From positions 265,967-329,966 of the forward strand of contig NW_025936499.1 of NCBI RefSeq assembly GCF_000764305.2: a stretch of DNA of 64,000 bases, given 5' to 3'. The notes under the pieces are model-generated. The model did not search any database and had not been told where the DNA came from. It saw only the letters and a list, made by a program, of their open reading frames with translations. The position numbers and the translations under genes were made by a program. The stretch comes from Hyalella azteca. Lineage: Eukaryota; Arthropoda; Malacostraca; Amphipoda; Hyalellidae. This document shows positions 59,047 to 64,000 of the stretch, piece after piece. The first letter of the stretch is position 1; each line of letters opens with the position of its first letter.

Positions 59047-59964
59047 TGTGTTCTCTTCCCATGCAAAAGACAATGCAATGTTTTGGTTGCTTGAATGCTG
59101 AAATCTTGTAAAAGTCTTTTATACCTGATCTTGCCCAGGGTGGAATTCTAAAATTAGTGATTCGCTTAAAAAAAGGGTTCCACCTTAAAAAAACATTCCA
59201 GGCAGCTAGAAACAGGTTTGTAGGCAGTCAGAAATCAGCCTCAGCAATCAGCATGAATGTTACGTCATTGTCCTGCAACACAGTGATGGTCAAGGTCCTA
59301 AGACTGTTAATTGTGCATGTCACTCACGGATAAGCAAGAGGGATCTACAGAAGGAAAAAATATTTACTCTTTAACATAATGACTTCAAATTAAATATTAA
59401 AATAAAACTTTATTGCACCTATTCTTTACATTGGCTTTCAAATTGTGGATAAACTCATCGACAATCGGAGAAACTTCTTGAAGAAAAGACAATGCACAAC
59501 ATGACACTTGACTCAGTTGACTGATTAGAATAGAGTACTGTACTTGAACCTTTAGAATTCAAACCTTTAGATTCTGTGAACCTTGTGATTTCTTTATTAT
59601 TAAAACTTTAGAAGACTCACAATATATCACGTAAAGTTTTCACTCAATTATCGTCTAAGTTCAGGAGCTTTATCTGCAGTTAATGCGCTATATGTACCTC
59701 ACCGACTCGCCCACCGATTGCATTACGAGAACCAACAAGCAAACACTAATCATCATTAGATTCCCGCCACCTTGGCTGTTGCACATGATTGATTCTGCAT
59801 GTATAACATTTATGTATTACTTTGTTAAGTTAATTTGTAATATTGAAGAATTCATATTTTTCATTTTTTCACATGACTATATTGATGTATCATTGGTTAT
59901 ACCACTGTGCAGAGAGTGTATGAATATTGCAAGATCTTTGGCGACGCTTCAGTAGCAAAATTTA

Positions 59965-60430
59965 CGCCTTCAGAAGATCTTGCCGACACATTTAGATTGA
60001 AATTCTTGCATTTAATATATTTGTCAGTCTTTGGCCAACTATTTAGAAAAAAGTAAGGTTTCCAGTACATTGGATGGATCAGGATGCAGTGAAGCTTGTC
60101 CGGAAATCATTTGCGATGAGTTCCCACCAAAAAAAATGTACACAAGTTTACGATTGTGTAGTTGCAGTCACATTAGAGCGGTCAGAATGCATTATCACAT
60201 GTTCAGTTGACACTTGCTGTACAATCGGACTGTCTTTAGGGTAAAATTAGTCATTTGTGGTAACACGTGCATGCAACCTTGTAAATAAGTTCATGGCTTG
60301 TAAATAGTTTTTCATTAGTCAACGTAAATGGCTTTTCATTAAAAATTACCAGCGATGCATCTTGAAAATGGTTGGCGACACTTTGGACTTAAAAACCCAT
60401 ATATTGGCAACGCTGCTTCCACCCTCTGCA
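59965..60430. repeat. duplicated block, copy 2
   Basis: Partner of 57390-57745, with an additional insertion of about 200 bp in the middle. Both copies flank the foldback element at 58002-59046. Confidence 0.65.
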
Positions 60431-60884
60431 CCCTGGTTGGTTAGTATTCTGCTACCTTCTTTGTTTGTTTTTTGTTTGGATGGTATTCCTGATTGCAACG
60501 GGAGTCTGCATGTTGCAGCTGATTGCATCAGTGGTCAGTTTTGTATTTGTAGCTTGAATGATAGGCAGTTTTTTGTGCATTTGTGAGTGAATGTACATAG
60601 CATGGTGCAATTCTATAGGTTATTCAAAAGAACCTGGTCTTATGACATTTTGAACCGATCAACGCTTCTTTACGGACCGATCACCGCACCGCGTTAACAC
60701 ACCTTCCCCGGCAAAAGCTTTCTTACTTCTGAAGATAGGGGCGGTTTCAGTGTCAGCTGCGCTGATAGCTACACTGGCCATGGGCGGGCCTTATTTGAAT
60801 TTGAACGCATGCATCGATTTGAAATCCTATACGCACAGTATACGAGTCCTAAAGAGCCTAAATTTTGAATATCTATATAAAAAA

Positions 60885-61155
60885 TGTATGTTTCTGCATG
60901 GATTATAATGCTGTTAACATTAACAAACTTTGAATTATCTCTGATGCAAGAAATACTTGCTCAAACAATTTTATTTTCAATATAAGTGACTGGATGCAAA
61001 CATCGGTTCGCAAGAACCAAGATAGCCCCCAACAACAGTAATTTCAATTGACGTTAATTTCTAAATTAAAATTTATTTAGCCAGTATTTCTTGCATCAGA
61101 GATACTTTCAAGTATTTCAATGTTAACAGCATCAAAATCCATGCAGAAACGTAAA
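60885..61155. repeat. inverted repeat ~80-bp arms
   Basis: 60885-60965 and 61078-61155 are inverted copies sharing ATGTTAACAGCATCAAAATC-type sequence and TTTCTTGCATCAGAGATA. The right arm begins the longer direct duplication at 61077. Confidence 0.65.
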
Positions 61156-62280
61156 CTTTTAATAGGTTTTAAGCTAAAATTTACGCTCCTAGTCCAATGA
61201 ACTGAAACTGATTTCAAATCAAAAATGACCAATGAATCACGCTTTCTAGCAGCTTCTGTCACAGCTGATTGCAGTTGCAGTGCATTTTTTTAGCACAAGT
61301 TGCCAATACGTATTTAATGTAGTCTTCCGTTGGCACAAAACTTATAAAATAACCTTGAATTATTGATTGCTAATTTCTTGCATTAGGTATATGTTTATGA
61401 TTCAAATTAATCATAGAAGTTGTATCTCCATAATTCCATGTTAAATTAAAATTACCCATAGAAGGTCCACATACAGATGCCAGCGCTAGCAGCGGCAATA
61501 AAATGAACTACTTTATTGTTTAGTATCTTGACTAATAATAGAATAATATCGTATTCTGTTTAGGTCCGGTCTCATAAAGTGTTCCAGCAACATATTTTCC
61601 ATTACTAATTATTTAAATGTATTAACTTGTGGTGCAGTAAGATATTGAATTGTTTTAATTTTAAACAAAGATGGGGTGCCCACATTCAGATGCCAGCACC
61701 AACAGTGGCAATCAAAGGAACTACTTTATTGTTTAGTATATTTACTATAATAATAATATATTATTCTGCTTAGGCACAGTCTCTCAAAATGTTCCAGCAA
61801 CATATTTTCCATTACTAATTATTTACATATATTTATTTGTGGTGCAGCAAAATATTGCATTTTTTATGTCACAGTTGATGTACCAAGTGTTCTTGTGTTG
61901 TTACGTCACAAACAAAGCCACAGCAGTGAAGATGCCACAAATAAGCCACAGATACTTTCAAGTATTTCAATGTTAACAGCATTAAAATCCATGCAGAAAC
62001 ATAAACTTTTAACATGTTTTAGGCTAAAATTTACGCTTCTAGTCCAAAGAACTGAACCTGAGCTTTCAATTTCAAATCAAAAATGACCAGCGAATGGCAC
62101 TTCTGGTAGTTTCTGTCACAGCTGATTGTAGCAAAAATTTAGTAAGGGATAGTACTTGTTCATCATAGTCTTTGGTTGGTACAAAATTAATAAAATTATC
62201 TAGAATTATTGATTGCTAATTTCTTGTATTAGGTAAATGTTTATGATTTTATTTCATCATAGAAGTTGTATCTCCAAATT
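61077..62280. repeat. nested direct duplications
   Basis: An outer pair of blocks (61090-61430 and 61945-62280) shares ACTTTCAAGTATTTCAATGT, TTCTGTCACAGCTGATTG and TATGTTTATGATT. Between them is an inner tandem pair (61460-61655 and 61672-61860) sharing CAACATATTTTCCATTACTA. Short open frames inside are not conserved between copies. Confidence 0.75.
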
Positions 62281-62653
62281 TCCATGTTCTTCCTTTCTTT
62301 ATTTTTTTTCATCGACACTTCTTCGGTCTCCATTATTTTTTTTTTCATCGACACAACTAATCATATTCGTAGTAAAATTATACTTTGTTTTGAATATTCA
62401 ATTTTAAAAGTTTTTTTTGAATTTCTAACTTTGAATTAAACTTTAAATAAATAAGTTATCTTTTCTTCATCTAAAATGATGGTCACATGATTCCTGTAAT
62501 GTTGGAACGCACTTACATGGCCTACGCAGGCGCATGATGGCGGCCATGGCCTTAGAAATGCCCTGTGGCGTTGTTATAAATGTTTAATATTTTAATGTAG
62601 AAATATATGAACTGAAAGTAATTTATAAAATTAATTTTTTAAAGCTTTTATTA

Positions 62654-62748
62654 TTAATAGAGAGCACGTCGGCGTGTGGCAGGATGTCCTGCCTGATGAA
62701 CATCAAGTATCGTGTCCAGGTCCCGGCCTTCGTACCCCCTGTTGAACT
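62654..62748 (-). CDS. possible terminal coding exon, unidentified
   Basis: Minus-strand frame FNRGYEGRDLDTILDVHQAG and ten more residues, ending TAA at 62654-62656 directly before an AATAAA signal, and preceded by a pyrimidine-rich CTTCAAG acceptor. It is far more GC-rich than its surroundings. The opposite strand is also open (MSCLMNIKYRVQVPAFVPPV and more) and ends at a good donor, AAAT/GTGAGT near 62762, so strand is uncertain. I cannot name the protein. Confidence 0.3.
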
Positions 62749-62769
62749 TGAAGGGAACAAATGTGAGTG

Positions 62770-64000
62770 CATTGAACGCAATATAAAAATATAGAAATTA
62801 AATTAAAATTAAATTAAATTACCCCCCCCCCGCTCAGTTGGATTGTGTGAGCATTTTGCAAACTGATAAGTACTCACAAAAATTCCCTGCCACCATGGAC
62901 TACATAGTGAAGATGTTAATCTTTGCGATTTCCATCAATAGTGACATAACTACATTATTGTGTTACTATTACGCATACGCACTTGAAATAAGAAGTTAGC
63001 ATTACACATTAAATTAGCATCAGTGCATTTTTACTGCTTTAACATTTTGTGCAGTCCATTCTAGCTTTGTAACGCTGATTGGATTCCAGTGGCTGTGACT
63101 TTGCACACATTCTGATGCTAGGGTAAACGCGGTATATTCCGTCACATTAAGGACGCATCGAGAAATGAAAAACTATAAAAAAATAACCGTATGCATTACT
63201 CAAGTTCTGTTTGTTTTAGGTGACTCTCAAAACACCGTAGTATGCATTGGCAACAATGAAACGTCACAAAATGTTGCCATATTTATGCAAAAGCCTTTTG
63301 AATGCAAACCTACCAAATCCCTATATTCCGTCACTGTGTGTGGCAATATTCGGCACGTGGTGAGGCGTATTCCGTCCGCGCTTCAAATTCTACTGATACG
63401 TAATGCCGTCATCCACATGTTCGAATTCCGTTTGCTGTGTGAGCGGTATTGGAATACAACACGGCTTTGAATTAGAACACTAATGAATATTGAACACTAC
63501 TTAATTACGCTTTTAATTAACAACTATTAAGCTTTTAATTAAGAAAATTTTAATTTTTGTACATAGCTTGGAATGATCTGTGCGTGTCCAATTCAAGTTG
63601 TGACGGAATAAGTTTTCATGTGTCTAAATCCATTTCTCAACTTAATCATCTATTAATTTATTTACACTTGAAATCAGCAAATACAAGTATACTTAAAGGA
63701 TTTTTAATATATTCACAGATGTATTTAAAAGTCTCAAACCATAATATTCTTCCTATACAAACAGTTATTCACTATTTGGTAGAGCAAGGTCAACTGTCAA
63801 ATTTGACACATTTTTCGATGATCTCACTGGATAGCATGCATTGTCTCTCTTTGGATCTCAATATTTTCCTGCTAGATGGCCAAGACCTAGTGTTTTGGCA
63901 TTAGTTTGACGCGCAAATGTATGACGTCACCATTTCAACCATCAACGAACGCATGGAACTAAAACAAAGCTTAATATAAAGGAAAAACTAGAGAGGTGAC
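62770..64000. other. intergenic, no gene recognised
   Basis: AT-rich sequence with a poly-C run at 62821-62831. Two frames over 100 codons (63165-63470 and 63557-63904, plus strand) carry no recognisable domain or splice context. Confidence 0.4.

Overview
The window is nuclear DNA of an animal, almost certainly an insect. Genes have many small introns with GT-AG ends, coding density is low, and transposon debris is dense. The dominant feature is a tandem cluster of secreted GH9 endoglucanases (cellulases) of the termite, cockroach, cricket and stick-insect type. This points to a polyneopteran, with a stick insect such as Timema as one guess; the species assignment is inference.

Layout. (1) 1-3.2 kb: the first two exons of a GH9-like gene on the minus strand whose remainder lies beyond the left edge, with a probable 1.5-kb solo LTR inside its intron 2. 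(2) 3.2-9.4 kb: no gene found; a minisatellite, a tRNA-derived SINE, a LINE 3' end and a DNA-transposon fragment. (3) 9.6-16.0 kb: an intact 13-exon GH9 gene (464 aa, minus strand). (4) 18.25 kb: an isolated GH9 first exon. (5) 21.1-26.9 kb: a GH9 pseudogene with several breaks. (6) 30.35-35.5 kb: a second intact 13-exon GH9 gene (463 aa). The last two and their 3' flanks (18.3-26.9 and 28.1-35.5 kb) are a recent tandem duplication. (7) 36-47 kb: repeats, including a solo LTR with CTAG target duplications, a foldback element, a SINE and THAP/YqaJ-like transposon debris. (8) 47.5-48.8 kb, plus strand: three exons of cathepsin C (dipeptidyl peptidase 1), with no peptidase domain. (9) 49,732-49,769: an exact Nextera mosaic-end junction, a library-preparation artefact. 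(10) 49.9-55.5 kb, minus strand: a PLEKHM1-like RUN/Rubicon-homology gene missing its C-terminus. (11) 56.1-56.9 kb: an intronless YrdC/Sua5-family gene. (12) 57-64 kb: foldback and tandemly duplicated repeats, with one unidentified possible exon near 62.7 kb.

How the genes relate. The GH9 genes share intron positions and phases and arose by tandem duplication. Two copies keep the DAGD motif and the catalytic glutamate and should be active secreted cellulases, so the biology here is host-encoded plant cell-wall digestion by a birth-and-death gene family. The genes right of 49.77 kb are housekeeping: lysosome/autophagosome fusion and tRNA threonylcarbamoyl modification. Cathepsin C and the PLEKHM1-like gene are both cut off facing the Nextera junction, so the left and right parts of the window should not be assumed adjacent in the genome.

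I found no clearly undescribed molecular system. The most valuable observations are the embedded adapter with its two truncated genes, the detailed history of the GH9 array, and several large foldback repeats.
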